In this document: in pieces, positions 33,933 through 45,929 of the stretch | Position numbering within the stretch: the first letter of the stretch is position 1 | How the letters are laid out: every line of letters begins with the position of its first letter | Assembly: GCA_015680905.1 (NCBI GenBank) | Contig: CM027381.1 | Location: 60,206,501-60,270,500 of the forward strand | From: Coptis chinensis | Taxonomy: Eukaryota; Streptophyta; Magnoliopsida; Ranunculales; Ranunculaceae | DNA: 64,000 bases | Direction of reading: 5' to 3' | Notes under the pieces: generated by a model | Databases searched by the model: none | Told to the model about the DNA's origin: nothing | Seen by the model: only the letters and a program-made list of their open reading frames with translations | Translations under genes and position numbers: made by a program

Positions 33933-34285
33933 CTAGAAAAACAAGATATTACAATCATAACTTAATGAATAATTAATGAACAAACCAGAAATCCTATCAA
34001 GAAAGTTTTTATGCTCCCAGCTCTCTTCCACTCCAGTGCCTCGGAGGTTTAGCATCAACTCCCTACAGTCGCCAAGGATAACAGTATCTCGCAGATTCAA
34101 TTTGTTCATAAAAATGGCTGCTAACTCTGCTCCATGACATTTGACTTCAAAAGGAGTTCGCACCCTGGATCTTCTGTACACAGTACCTAAAAGTTTCCCT
34201 TCCGAGTCTCTCTACAAACGGCTACTACAATTCATCTATTTGTCAGTATATCAAAGGCACCGTCAAAAGTAACCTTATTCCAGTT
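33933..34285 (-). pseudogene. RNase H-like (RVT_3 type) fragment
   Basis: The minus strand reads KVTFDGAFDIL (about 34270), then in another frame TVYRRSRVRTPFEVKCHGAE, LAAIFMNKLNLRDTVILGDC and RELMLNLRGTG. The Asp, Glu and Asp of the plant RNase H-like domain (as in LINE-derived and RVT_3 proteins) are recognisable at FDGAF, GAELAA and GDCREL. A shift and two stops break the N-terminal part. It may be a gene piece captured by the Helitron. Confidence 0.68.
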
Positions 34286-34439
34286 TCTATAGTAAGATAC
34301 ATGGTAATCTATTGAATTGGCATTGTCTATGTTTCATTTCAAACTATTATGTTTACATACTTAAATGCAATTTAGCATATGCATTTCATTTCTTCACATA
34401 CATGTTTAATAGTGACTGGAGTAGATAATTCATTTACTA

Positions 34440-34520
34440 GCCACAATTAGGGTCATATATCATTCAATCCGCCAATTAGGGTCATATACCATTCAAGGGT
34501 CATACACCATTCAATACGCT
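34440..34520 (+). repeat. short tandem repeat on ATTAGGGTCATATACC
   Basis: Three degenerate copies of (CAATTAGG)GTCATATACCATTCAA at about 34445, 34476 and 34496. Confidence 0.7.
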
Positions 34521-35147
34521 TTGATTGGAATGAGCAATGCCATTTTTAAGAGATATATAAGAACTAATTAATAACATATATAACAGTAAGTAATGATACA
34601 CAAACCTACTAATTTGACATACTTAACCAACCTACTAATTATAATCTTTGATTTATATCGAGACACGCGTCTGTGTGTATTTCAATGCAAACCAGCATTA
34701 TCCAAATAGTGAGTCGACAATAGTAAGTCTAAAAAGTAGGTCCGTGTAGCATCACTCCATACATAAACCTCGAATCTTGGAATATACATTATATATATAA
34801 TATTTTATGTACTAAAAAGGGGCTAGAAAAAATTTGGCATTGAGCGAAGACGGTATTTACCTTCCAAAGTTAGATGTACCAACAATATCTTCTATTACTA
34901 TATATACTTATATTTATTTGAAAGAGAGAATGTTAATGGAAACCATCCGTTGCACTTACATTTCTCCTCCCCTATAAAGACTAACTAAACATCTATAAAA
35001 AATTTAAACACAACCAACTCCTTCCACTCAAAGGTTTGCCAATTCTTTACACCAAATATCCTTAGTTAAATAATGCATTCTTTCATCTAATTGGCATATA
35101 GTGTTTTTTTGTATTTATTTATTTTTTTTATTTTTTTATTTTTGCAG
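34521..35147 (+). other. AT-rich stretch without genes
   Basis: Nothing supportable; ends in a T-rich tract (35105-35143) running into a splice-acceptor-like TTTTTGCAG. Confidence 0.45.
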
Positions 35148-35404
35148 AATGGATAATCTTTTCAAAGTACTCTGGCTGTGAATCAAACAAAAAAATACTT
35201 ACTTCCAGTGAAGCCAAATCTCAAGATTATAAGCTCATACCAAACGTCGGCAAGGGATCATCAGGTCTTCAAGCAGTCTTAACCGTGTACGACTACAATT
35301 ACAAAGCACGCCAAAAAGTGACTGTCAAGATTGGGAAAAACAATGAAGAAAATAAATGTCTCAACAAAATCAGAATGTCGGTGTGTATGGAGAGCATCGA
35401 TTAA
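35148..35404 (+). other. open exon-like segment, unknown product
   Basis: Directly after a T-rich tract and TTTTTGCAG (a good 3' splice site), one frame stays open for 85 codons to TAA at 35402. It gives a charged, balanced peptide (SKYSGCESNKKILTSSEAKS, YKLIPNVGKGSSGLQAVLTV, YDYNYKARQKVTVKIGKNNE). There is no ATG near its start, so it would be a last exon. I do not recognise it. It lies inside the presumed Helitron, which often carry captured exons. Confidence 0.4.
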
Positions 35405-36162
35405 TTGCTCCTACAATTTTAAAAGATTAGCAACATCAGATTAATAAATAATTGACGATTATTTATCACTTCGTGTCAAACAGTAATGATTTACATGATT
35501 CATTAGTCATTATTTATCAGCTGATTTACATTACTCAAAATGTTACTACAGACTTCAGCTACGGATTCTTTTGAAAAAACAACCGCAAGGAAGTGCGTTA
35601 ACCAGAGTGAACCAGCACTAAAAAATTAATTTGTGTACAAATTCCCACATACGCACAACATATTTTAAAATACTTAGATGTATAATTCGCATACAACTTA
35701 ATAAGCGCCCCACCATAACGATCCATGTCAATTTTTTCCTAAATAGACGTTAAGTTGCTTTTGTTCATTTTTTTTTTCTAATAATTTATGTATAGTATAT
35801 AATATTGATTAGGTAAAATTTACATACCCAACTATCACTCATGTCTGACTAATCAAATTATTTTGCATATATCAATATTCAAATGTTCAAATCATTAGAT
35901 TTTAGCTTTGTAACCAGAAGTGATCGAATAAGGAGTAGATGCATTTAGAAAAAGTGAAATTGATACCTATCAGAAGGCTCCAACTATCAAAGGGCATAAT
36001 GTTTTGGTCTGAGACACCACCACATGTTTGCATCCACAAAATAAACAACCACTTCAAAATAAAATATCTACAAATTCTCAAATAGACCACATATTTAAAA
36101 ATATTTTAGGTGTACAAAGATTAATACCACAAATAACATAATAATAAGTAGCTCATAACAAA
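35405..36162 (+). other. 3' interior of Helitron, no gene
   Basis: AT-rich sequence with no supportable gene on either strand; the minus frame at 35902-36090 has no motif. Confidence 0.45.
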
Positions 36163-36190
36163 CCGTGTCGTAGGCACGGGTGATACCTAG
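36163..36190 (+). other. Helitron 3' terminus (hairpin + CTAG)
   Basis: Stem CCGTG (36163-36167) and CACGG (36175-36179) with a 7-base loop, followed 7 bases later by CTAG (36187-36190) and then T. This is the standard Helitron end: hairpin close to a CTRR terminus inserted before T. No terminal repeats are expected for the class. Confidence 0.82.
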
Positions 36191-37860
36191 TATGAAATAT
36201 GGGAAAAAATTCTACTCTATGTATTCACATTCTGTGTACTCTTTATATAGTGTTTACATCATAAATGGAGTAACTCAAGAGGCATACGTTACCACAATTA
36301 ATGAGAACCAAACGCCTTACGGATACACGAATGTATTAGTGGGCATCCACATAAATGTAGCGTATATTTCTAACACCAAGAATTTAATAAATACAATTAC
36401 GAGTAAAACTTTCAGCAAAATCACTGGGTCTGGGGCAGGCTGCGGTCCATCTGGGAGTTGCTTCTTCAGGCCCAAGTGCCCAACCCAGCTCAACAGTCAT
36501 CCCAGTTTACATTCCCTGACTTGTTTTTTTGGGTCCCTCGAACGTGTTTAAACATTAAATGCATTTCGTTCTCTCGTGTGGGCAGTAGTGGGCACCAATC
36601 CAGCTTCCAAATTCCAACTTTACCATTTGAGACGGCACACAAGACTCTGCGCACTGCAGTGTAAATCGGAATTTCGGACCACACTAGAAAAAGATTTGTG
36701 CGAGGTTGCTTTCTTTCTTGTGCATTTGCAAAGTCAAACAGTCTGAACTCTGAAGTGCAGGTAAATTTCTTTCCCTTTGCAATTAATATTTAATTGGTCA
36801 AAGATATGGATTTGGATATGGGCCAAGTCATGCATTCAACTTCTTATTTCCTGCACATGCATGTTTCTGCTCTATACTGCGCCAGCACTAGGTCACTAAC
36901 ACCCAAAAGTTAGGACCCACATTTTGGAAATTTTTAGCTATAAATGGGTCCAATGAGTCCACTTTCATATGGATCAAACAAAGAAAGAAAATACTACTCC
37001 GAGTAAAAAATGGGCTGAACGTTTGTTCTAGTCTTCTAGAACAATGACATTATATCAAACATCACTACTTGTCACGTATCTTTGTCTGTTTCACGTTACT
37101 GATAATGAAAGGCTCAAAGGCAGACTTTGGGTTGTTGACATTTGGGTTGTTGACAACTTGATATTACATTGTTTACAGGTAAGTTTTTTACTCACTATTT
37201 TATAAAGTTTAAACTGAAATGGGGTTGTTGAGTTTACCATGCTTTTCATAGCTCTTACACCAGTTAAGTCAGAGAGGTAAATTTGAGCTCACCTTTTTAC
37301 TCTCTTGATAACGAACTTGCTTCCATAAATTCAAATGATGACTTTTTTACCTGTTTTAAGCCAGAAAATGAGGTTTAAGCTCTCCTCTACTTCTTGACTT
37401 TTTTTTTTTTTAAGGAAAGTAATGTAAATGCTTCTTTCAGACATAAATAGAATAATATACAATTAAAATAACCATTATCCATCTAAAGTAGGTTTTCTGG
37501 TCAGCTTCACACTACATCTCGTTCTATAACTTTCAACCACCCTATTCAAGCAGGCAAGTCAACATGGTCTCCCACCTTAACATAAATGCATACACTTGCT
37601 AGTTTGTCTACTTTTTTTAAGCTCTTCACCATGACTTGAGTTGCATATATGATATCTTTTTCATGTGATCAATGAAATATATATGCAAAAAAAAAATGAC
37701 TGTTGAAAATGATAGGGTAGTTGTTAAACGGTAGAAAGTTTCAAACAAATAAAGCTTTTATTTGGTTTGTTATCGTGTTTTGTTTTCTTGTTCTTTAACA
37801 TCTGGAGACTATAGGATGATGTTAGTGTCCCTGCCTTTCTTGAACCACTCTTGAAGGAAA
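36191..37860 (+). other. upstream region of HIPL1, no gene
   Basis: 1.7 kb between the Helitron end and the HIPL1 promoter. A frame at 36180-36551 starts inside the Helitron end and has no motif. 37400-37415 is a T run. No other gene seen; a 5' untranslated exon cannot be excluded (a possible splice donor CAG/GTAAAT at about 36762). Confidence 0.45.
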
Positions 37861-37868
37861 TATATAAG
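37861..37868 (+). promoter_or_regulatory. probable TATA box of HIPL1
   Basis: TATATAAG, 56 bases before the start codon, followed by GA-rich and GTT-rich sequence. It would put transcription start near 37890-37900 and give a very short leader. Confidence 0.5.
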
Positions 37869-37923
37869 AGAGAGTTGGTGTTGTGGTTGTTGTTGTTGTT
37901 TACTCTCTGTCTGTTTTGCAAAG

Positions 37924-40900
37924 ATGGCTAGTGATGGTGTTGCAGTTCTATTGGTTTTTCAGTTGCTACTACTTTGTTATCTTTCTTATTCACTACCTTT
38001 ATGTACCAATTCAAGTGGGTCGCTCTCTTCTCTTTCTCTTGTTTGCACTTTGTTCATCATTCCAACTGAAGTGTTTTTTTGTTTGTTATCATCTACTTCT
38101 TGTTCATGACAACTTATATTTTTGAGAGATGTTTTGTTTGAATTCTGACAAGAGTTTTGTTTTTCATTGGAGTAGGGGCACCGTTAACCATCCAGACTCC
38201 TCTAACTTTCTGTGCTTACAATGGGACAAGTTGCTGCAGCTCCTCTGAAGATTCACAACTGCAGAAACAATTTCAGTCTATGAATGTTTCTGGTCCTTCC
38301 TGTGCTTCTATGCTGAAATCTGTTCTATGTGCGGTAAGCAGTGTATTGAGAAATTTTTACTCGTTGCGTGAATCTTGAACTGACGTGAATTGGTTAGTGG
38401 TTTCCTGATAATTAAGAATTTAGATACTTAACTGATTTGAGCCTGTTGGTCCTTTTTTAGCAATGCCATGATCTGCTCTTTAATTCTGAATGAGATATAA
38501 ACTGGGGATGTCTTGCTTATAGAAATGAACCATTTGATACTTGCTAAACATAATTGAAACTTTTATAGGTATTCATGGGAATGGAAAACTTGACACATTA
38601 ATTGTCGGAAAACCAAGTAACACTTAGGAATATGATTGATGAATTAGGGGAACCAGTATATCCTAATTCCTAAAAGGTATAAAGCACCCGGCACCCACCA
38701 AGTTGGCATTATGAGGAGACTATTATTTCTCTTCCCAAGAGATCAAGAAAGACCACTAATTCCTAAGTTTAAGTTAAAACATGTATTGCAAATTCCATAG
38801 AAGTTGTCCATTGAATGTATACACACAGAAATGGTGATGGAAGCAAACTCCCTCATAGATGGGACTCCAGAGAGCCTCCAAGATGGCCGCAGAGACTTCT
38901 TAATGATCAATTGGCGCTTAAACTACACATGTTCAAGGTTGTATCTGAACCTTACCTGAAGAATGTTTCAGTCCCTTAGTCTAGGAGTTCTTTTTGTGAA
39001 TAAAGTAAAAAGAAAATGGAAAATAGGGTGGTTGCCTGGTTGGTAATAGTTTCTTTAAGTTGTGAAGAAATCCCGAGTGTTCATTCGAAATAGTGTGTGT
39101 TTGAGACCAGTAGAAACTCTACGGTTTCCTAGTTGAAGAATTATGTCTCCTTTTGATTCTTTCTTTACCTGAAAGCTTTCTGTTTATGGTTGCAGAGATG
39201 TGATCCATTCTCTGCGGAGCTATTTACAACCGAATCTTCTCCTCGTACAGTGCCTGTGTTGTGCAACTCTACTATTTCAGCAAATTCAACCCAGTCAAAG
39301 AGTGCAGCCATTGACTTTTGTGCAGAGGTCTGGGATACATGCCAAAACGTATCTGTATTGAATTCTCCATTTGCTCCTTCATTGCAAGGCAGAGCTGGTG
39401 TACCAGTCAATTCTAGTGTATCCAAACTGACTGATCTTTGGCAGTCAAAAACTGTTTTCTGTGAAGCATTTGGCGGATCTTCTGTTGATGGAGCTGTATG
39501 CTTTGATGGTGACCGAGTGACACTAAATAAAACTGAACCCCCTAGTCCTCCAAATGGCATGTGCCTTGAAAAAATTGGGAATGGTTCTTATCTCAGCATG
39601 GCTGCTCATCCTGACGGATCAGATCGTGCCTTCTTTGGTAGTCAACAGGGAAAAATATGGCTTGCAAATATTCCAGAGGAAGGATCTGTAGGAACACTGG
39701 GTTTTGATGAATCCGATCCCTTTGTTGATTTAACTGACGAAGTTCATTTTGATACGACTTTTGGCATGATGGGAATAGCGTTTCATCCAAATTTTGCACG
39801 CAATGGTCGATTCTTCGCTTCGTACAATTGTGATAAGGTCGAATCACCACAATGTTCAGGAAGATGTTCTTGTAATTCTGATGTAAACTGTGATCCCTCA
39901 AAGCTCACCCCTGACAATGGGGCTCAACCATGCCGGTATCATAGTGTTGTTTCTGAGTTTACAACTAATGGTACCGCAACACAGACATCCTTGGTACCAA
40001 TCTGTTCCTTTTCATTTCATTGCTTTGAGAAAATTTACCTAAAGACCCTAACATGATTGTATCTTAAACTTCTTCTCAGAAAACAAGTGCCAGTCCATCA
40101 GAAGTGAGAAGGATATTTACTATGGGTCTTCCGTTTACGGGTCACCATGGAGGGCAGATTCTATTTGGACCTGCAGATGGGTATTTATACTTTATGATGG
40201 GGGATGGTGGAAGCATAGGTGATCCTTACAATTTTTCACAGAACAAGAAATCCTTGCTTGGAAAGATTATGAGGCTTGATATAGATAACATACCAAGTGA
40301 GTATCTGGGCAGAACTAATGTTTAGTAAAATTTATTCACATTTTTTTCTTTTTAGAACTATGTACAGCTTTGTAGGGATGTTGATACTATCATGCCAATT
40401 GACTTAGGTATTTAATTGTCCATATCAATCCATTTTTAGATAAGGACCTAGATGCTCCTGATTATGATAGGATGAATGTCTTTGCTAGACAATGTTGTAT
40501 ACTTGAGAAACTTGAGATTCAAAGTTTCCAAACTCAGCCCTCCGAGAATCTAGTACTACTGAGTCCTAATTAAACTACGTCTGTGACTTGGATGTCAATA
40601 GATTGAGGGCATGATATTGTATCATATGAAGTTGAATCAAAATTAACTTCGTGCAGTAGAAGATCCATATTAAATTTCATTTATTGGTTTGCATCTCTTT
40701 TTTCTTATTCTATATAACATGTTGGAAGCACAGGCTAACTTAACTTGTAACTTTGCCTGAAATTTATTTTTCTCTTCTCTGTTTTCACATCTTTTCCTTC
40801 TATTTCCAGGTGACAAAGAAATAAATGACCTCAGTCTATGGGGAAACTATTCTATACCAAAGGACAATCCATCTTTTGATGATAAGGAATTGCGACCTGA

Positions 40901-43900
40901 AATTTGGACCCTAGGGATGAGAAATCCTTGGCGTTCTAGCTTCGATTCTGAAAGGCCTTCGTACTTTCTCTGTGCAGATGTTGGCCAGGTTTGAAATATA
41001 TGCATGCCTTAAGCTCTTTCCATGTCCTTATTCCCTCCTTGCCAATTCATAATTGTTTTCCATAGAATCATATCGTCAGAAAATATTTTTTCTTTGAGTT
41101 CTATATTATAGACATATACTGCATGTATAATACATGTGCTCACTGTTCATTTCCGTTTACCCATTCAGTTCGCTGTGTAACAAATGTTTTGGATGTTACA
41201 AGGTGATCCTTAGTCTCATTTGACATTTCCTGTGTGAAGGTGTTTTTGGGGCCAGTGGTGGTCAAAACATCGAGCATTACTGTAATGGCTGCACAACTTA
41301 AAACATTACAAGACAAAAACATGGTTTTGGTCATACAATATTGATTGATAACACAATAAAAAGAGAATAAGGAAAGAAGCAAGGAACAACCTCAGCATAG
41401 AATCAGGCCCATTTGGCGTTGCTGTAATCTGAAAGTGCTTTTTCCTTTAAATTGTAGATCACACTCTTTGAAAACTCTCTTGTTTTTACGTGCACCACTA
41501 TCTAAACTGTTCTGTGAAAAGTGGTCAGAAAAAAGTACAGAAATCATGCTTTTTCAAATGGCCCTTTTTGGACTGCAAGTTATGTGTTTGTAGTAGTAAG
41601 TTACGGACATTGAAGAGTTTGATTAAAGCTATGAAGTCAATTAAAAAAAGCAGTATAGAATTAAGCTTTGCCAAATGGTGGGGTCTCAATCTGTACACAA
41701 TACTGAGAAACAGAATATGGAGTCGGATGAGCTAGGTGCAGTGAGTGGGCATCCTGAATTGGTCCAAACCTTCTTAATAGTTTGGCATCATTTGGTACTT
41801 ATTTTTCTCTCTGTGTTTCTGGAGTAGCAATTTCATTCAACGAATATGAAATTCACATAATTGGAAGTTACATCACTAATATAGTTGGCTTGAATTGTTA
41901 AAGAACTAATCTCTATGAAATAGAGTAATAGACACAATCAGTCTTTGTAAGTATAAGCAGAACAGAGGTTTCTTTTAGCGTTGAAAGAAGTTGACTGTCT
42001 TAAAAATCATCTCAAAGAAATCTAGAGATGCTGGATGTCCCAAGAGACGAGTGCAGTCGTCCAACTATGAGTCTGGTCATAGCTATTCCGGAGAGAGAGA
42101 GAGCTTTCCATATGTTTTGGATGACCGCTCTATACCTCATTCTTAATTGTCTTTTGAGGTGCTTCTAGATTATGCTGACATCATTTATGCGCAGGTAGTG
42201 TGCTCTCATTGGCCCATTTGCTAATCAGCGTGGCCTCCAATATCTGCACCCAGCATGTGGTGATTTAGCCTTTATATAACATCAACCACTCTATATAACA
42301 ACACCAAGGATTTTAGTGGACAGATTGGTACCTCACTCTTGACTGTCTTATGAGATGCTCCCTGGTTGTTTCGGCTCCATTTAGGCCCAGGAAGTCTGCT
42401 CTGATTGGCCTACTGATTGGTTTCCATTTGCTAACTAGCATCACTCCAGTCGTTGCACCCAGCATGTGGTGATCTAGCCTATATGTCAATCATAGTTGGT
42501 TGTAACTTGGTTGAGAGGGCTTTGACCTAGAGTCCATTCTCTAGAAACCAGAGCTTCATTTTTAGAATGTCACAGAGCATTCGCTTCTATAGTCTGTTAT
42601 GTTTGGTATTTGATAGCAGAGTAGGATACTATTCTGTATTTTTTTTAGACTTGCCTGTACTAGTTTTCCAGAATTTGTGAAACATGTCAAGGGTCATTCA
42701 TCATTAGAGCTACATAGAATCGGATGAAACCAGAGAAGTCAATTGTGTGCTTGTTACACAATTTACTTAGGTTTGAATTGGAGCCTTGGAGGAAATCAGA
42801 GAAGTCAAATGAGTGATTGTTATCTCAGTTTATGCTATTAGGTTTAGTATTTCAATAGATTGTTTCACTAGATCATGACCCTAGCAAGACTGGTTTGGTT
42901 GTTGCATATGTAATTTCTTTCTGTAGCTGTTATAGCTCTGTGCAACTCACAAACACTGTTGGACACCTTTAATGACTAGCGACTTTAAGCAAGCACAATT
43001 TTCAGAAAATCTGCAGATGTTTATAAATAGTTGATTTTTGTTGCTTTTGAGTTTTTAGAAGTTTCAATAGTGCAAGTACTTGAAGAGTTGCTGAAGATTG
43101 TATCCCACTTTAAATTCTTGAGTCGAGGGAAATTAGTGGGCACCAAAGTTAGCAGTCTTTTACTTTAAGTCTGTCATGATAGCATATACCAATGTTGTTG
43201 TTTCGCCATCGAAGACATCAACAGGTCACCTCTCACCATCAGAACTTTAACTACTGTATTTGATGAATAGCTCACTATTTTTCCCGATTCCCTTCTAATG
43301 AAAATTTGAACTATCATTTTGCACCATTCCTCAACTCTTTACTCCAGATGAATTCTTACTGAATCTCATTGTAAGTTAAATATAGTATTTGCTTTTACTA
43401 GCTTTCTTGAAAGTATGTACTTATTCATTTCTGCGAATCCTGATTACAAAACAAATCGTAGAATGTCTCATATATCATTAATTCTTTACTTATTGTCGTA
43501 TAGGAAAAATATGAAGAGGTGGATCTGATCACCAAGGGTGGTAACTATGGATGGCCTGTTTATGAGGGCAATTCCCTGTACAGAGCTCCTGTAGGAAATA
43601 CTTCCATTAGCTCCTTGAACTTCATCTCACCTGTATTGGTATATAGCCACTCTGATGTAAATAAGAACGAAGGATCTGCATCAATTACTGGTGGCTATTT
43701 CTATAGATCCTTGACTGATCCATGCATGAATGGAAGGTGAGTTCAGTACTCCGAATATATTCACTGTCAAATTTATGGTCACAAAATTGGTGGCACCTGT
43801 TACTAACAACATTAATTAATGGATTATCAGGTACATATATGCAGATTTATACGCAAACTATATGTGGGCTGCTGATGAGAGCCCAGAAAACAGTGGGAAG

Positions 43901-44173
43901 TTCACTTCTAACCTGATTACTTTTGGTTGTGCTCGTGACTCACCAATTCAATGTAGCTCAGTTGCAGGAAGTCCACTTCCTTCCCTGGGCTACATATACT
44001 CATTTGGGGAGGATAACAGAAAGGATATTTATATACTAGCAAGCACTGGGGTTTATAGAATAGTTCGCCAAGTCGATGCAATTACAAATGCTCCAAGGAA
44101 AACACAACTGCTGCTGGGAGTCCAGGTTCCAGCCCTTCCCCTGCCACTTCCCCTTCTTCTGGTAACAACGTAA
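37924..44173 (+). CDS. HIPL1: HIPL1-like secreted glucose/sorbosone dehydrogenase-family protein (7 exons)
   Basis: Exons by GT-AG and phase: 37924-38014, 38176-38333, 39196-39993, 40080-40296, 40810-40988, 43504-43736, 43831-44173 (672 residues as read). A signal peptide (about 1-25, LLVFQLLLLCYLSYS) is followed by a Cys-rich folate-receptor-like domain (about 27-210; CAYNGTSCCSS, LCARCDPFSAELF, DFCAEVWDTCQNVS). Then comes the glucose/sorbosone dehydrogenase beta-propeller (about 215-610: FGMMGIAFHPNF near 272, TGHHGGQILFGPADGYLYFM near 369, GGNYGWPVYEG near 493, TGGYFYR near 544). Matches Arabidopsis HIPL1 in order and length. Likely extracellular and glycosylated; substrate unknown. In the last exon one C appears missing (44068-44069). 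The other frame ends at 44244 with a hydrophobic GPI-type tail and gives about 696 residues. Confidence 0.93.
40989..43503 (+). other. large intron 5 of HIPL1
   Basis: 2.5 kb with no gene on either strand. It holds a diverged direct duplication (about 42120-42290 and 42335-42490) with the shared block GCACCCAGCATGTGGTGAT. Short frames at 41140-41382 (minus) and 41490-41735 lack motifs. Confidence 0.8.
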
Positions 44174-44244
44174 GGGTCTTGCAGAAGGATCTTGTATTAT
44201 TATTGTCTTCTCTTTTGTTCATATTATCATGCCTTTCCCAGTAA

Positions 44245-45302
44245 TATACAACTGCGGTTGCCGTTTGTCGAATCTTGAGCGAGCAGAGTATTTTCAAAGC
44301 GTATGGTCTACCTATCATTCTGTATATGTAGCTTGTTTTTTGACAAAACATTGTAGGTATTTTTTTGTTTGCTAAGTAAACATTTGTAGGTAACTGTTGA
44401 TACATAAAGTTAACAATTAACAACTTGACACACGTGAAACAAACTCAAAAACTAAAACGAATTGTAGCGTGTTTAGCAATTGGCACCAAGAGAAAATATT
44501 GCACAGCAGCAGTTCGTAAACTAACCCTTTTAAAGCAAGCAAGATCAAGTAGTTTCTCTAATTTAAGCAGAACTCTTCGTTCAAACGGGGGATACTGGAA
44601 TCTGTCTATCATCTCCTCACGAAATTATGGTTATAGAGTTGTTCGGAAGTCAGAAGGCCTTATATGTTTTTTTTTTCCGAAATTTTCATCAATTTTCAAC
44701 TACCTTAATATACCGGTCCGATATCTAACTACTTTAAAAAGAATGATTTGGTGAACAAAACAGTAGCTGTTTCTGATTATACCCCTATCCAGTTTGGATT
44801 ATTATGATTATATGTTAGAACAGAAGTTTGTAATAACACATAACACATTTGAGGGAAAGTTGTATTTTTGTGCTACCCACCATCAAAAGAATATTGTGTA
44901 ATAACATAGGTGAGTGAAGGGTAAAACTGTCAAATAAAATTCATACGTTTCTACACTGCCCTCAGTTTTATAAATATTTGGGATATTACCACTGTCCAAA
45001 ATAACTGCCGGCACACACGTGAAAGTTTTTATAATGGATTGCGACGGGCGATATGTAATTATGTATACCGGAAAATGGACACGTATAGGCCTTGTTGTAC
45101 TATACGTTCAATTTTTTTTTTATCCAGGCCACAAGATGACAAGACTATACAGTTTAGACCATTACGATTAAAATGTTAAAATGTTAAATGACTAGGTTAG
45201 TAAAAAAAAACCCTAAAGGCCTAATAACTTAAGAGAAAGTGAGAGAGAATGCAGGAGCAGAAAACAAACCGTTTGAGTATACAATATACATCGCTCTAGA
45301 GA
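44245..45302 (+). other. intergenic, 3' of HIPL1
   Basis: Probably contains the HIPL1 3' untranslated region in its first 200 bases; no clear AATAAA. The 109-codon frame at 44425-44754 is low in coding character and matches nothing I know. A short microduplication AAAATGTTAAAATGTTAAAT lies at about 45168. Confidence 0.45.
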
Positions 45303-45929
45303 GATGTGAACTCCCAAATAACAGACCTAATCGATGAAGGTGATAAAAAAAGGGACACAGATCATTGTTTGTCATGGTTGGAGATAAATCTCGACCAGAT
45401 AGTTAATCTTCATTACTTGCTCTCAAAAGCCAAATATTGTCCATCTACTCTTTGGTGTTATAAAGACAAACTTGACCTTAGCAGTCATCCGAAAAAACGC
45501 GCAAAACAGTTGAAAAAGATGATGCGCAAAGAATCAGGAGATTCAGGAAAAGGATGATTCATTTTTACGTTTCGTCGAAACTGTTAAATATTATATGTAC
45601 AAAGACCCAGAAAGAGTTCTTGGCAATACCGCAATACATATGGCATTTGTGTTTTACAAGATTTTGAGGCACTGACACCAAATGTTCTTGCAAGAATGAT
45701 TGAAACTGTAGAGGGTGGTGGATTGGTTATACTGCTACTTCGTTCACTTGCATCACTCACCCGTCTGTACAAGTTTGCTATGGATGTTCACGAGAGGTTT
45801 CAAATAGAAGAATCACTAATCACAGTTTGAGCCAACTGGGCATTTTTATGACCGCTTCTTATTATCTTTTGCATCTTGGTTGCAAGGCATGTCTAATTAT
45901 GGACGATGAGCTATAAATATTCTGCCCAT
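45303..45929 (+). pseudogene. RNA cytidine acetyltransferase (NAT10/Kre33) 5' fragment
   Basis: Frame 45306-45557 reads DQIVNLHYLLSKAKYCPSTL, WCYKDKLDLSSHPKKRAKQL then stops. Shifted frames continue ICVLQDFEALTPNVLARMIE, TVEGGGLVILLLRSLASLTR and LYKFAMDVHERFQ, then YDRFLLSFAS and MDDEL-ILPI to 45929. This is the N-terminal quarter of the conserved rRNA/tRNA cytidine acetyltransferase (the helicase-type domain and acetyltransferase follow later in the family and are absent). At least four stops or shifts. No intron is evident across about 200 residues, so it may be a retrocopy. The break is exactly at an LTR start. Confidence 0.8.

Larger units (their letters stand above)
29336..36190 (+). mobile_element. 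Helitron-type element remnant (5' end not found)
   Basis: An RPA70-like gene and a PIF1-like helicase in the same orientation, followed 3.4 kb later by a terminal hairpin plus CTAG. This combination is specific to plant Helitrons (rolling-circle transposons coding Rep-helicase and often an RPA-like protein). No Rep motif (HUH) was seen, so it is at best a truncated element. The start coordinate is only the first recognisable exon. Confidence 0.65.

Noticed and set aside
36180-36551. 123-codon plus frame starting within the Helitron end
   Set aside because: Begins inside the Helitron terminus, has no motif, and composition looks random; not supported as a gene.
44425-44754. 109-codon plus frame downstream of HIPL1
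   Set aside because: No family motif and random-looking composition; more likely intergenic.
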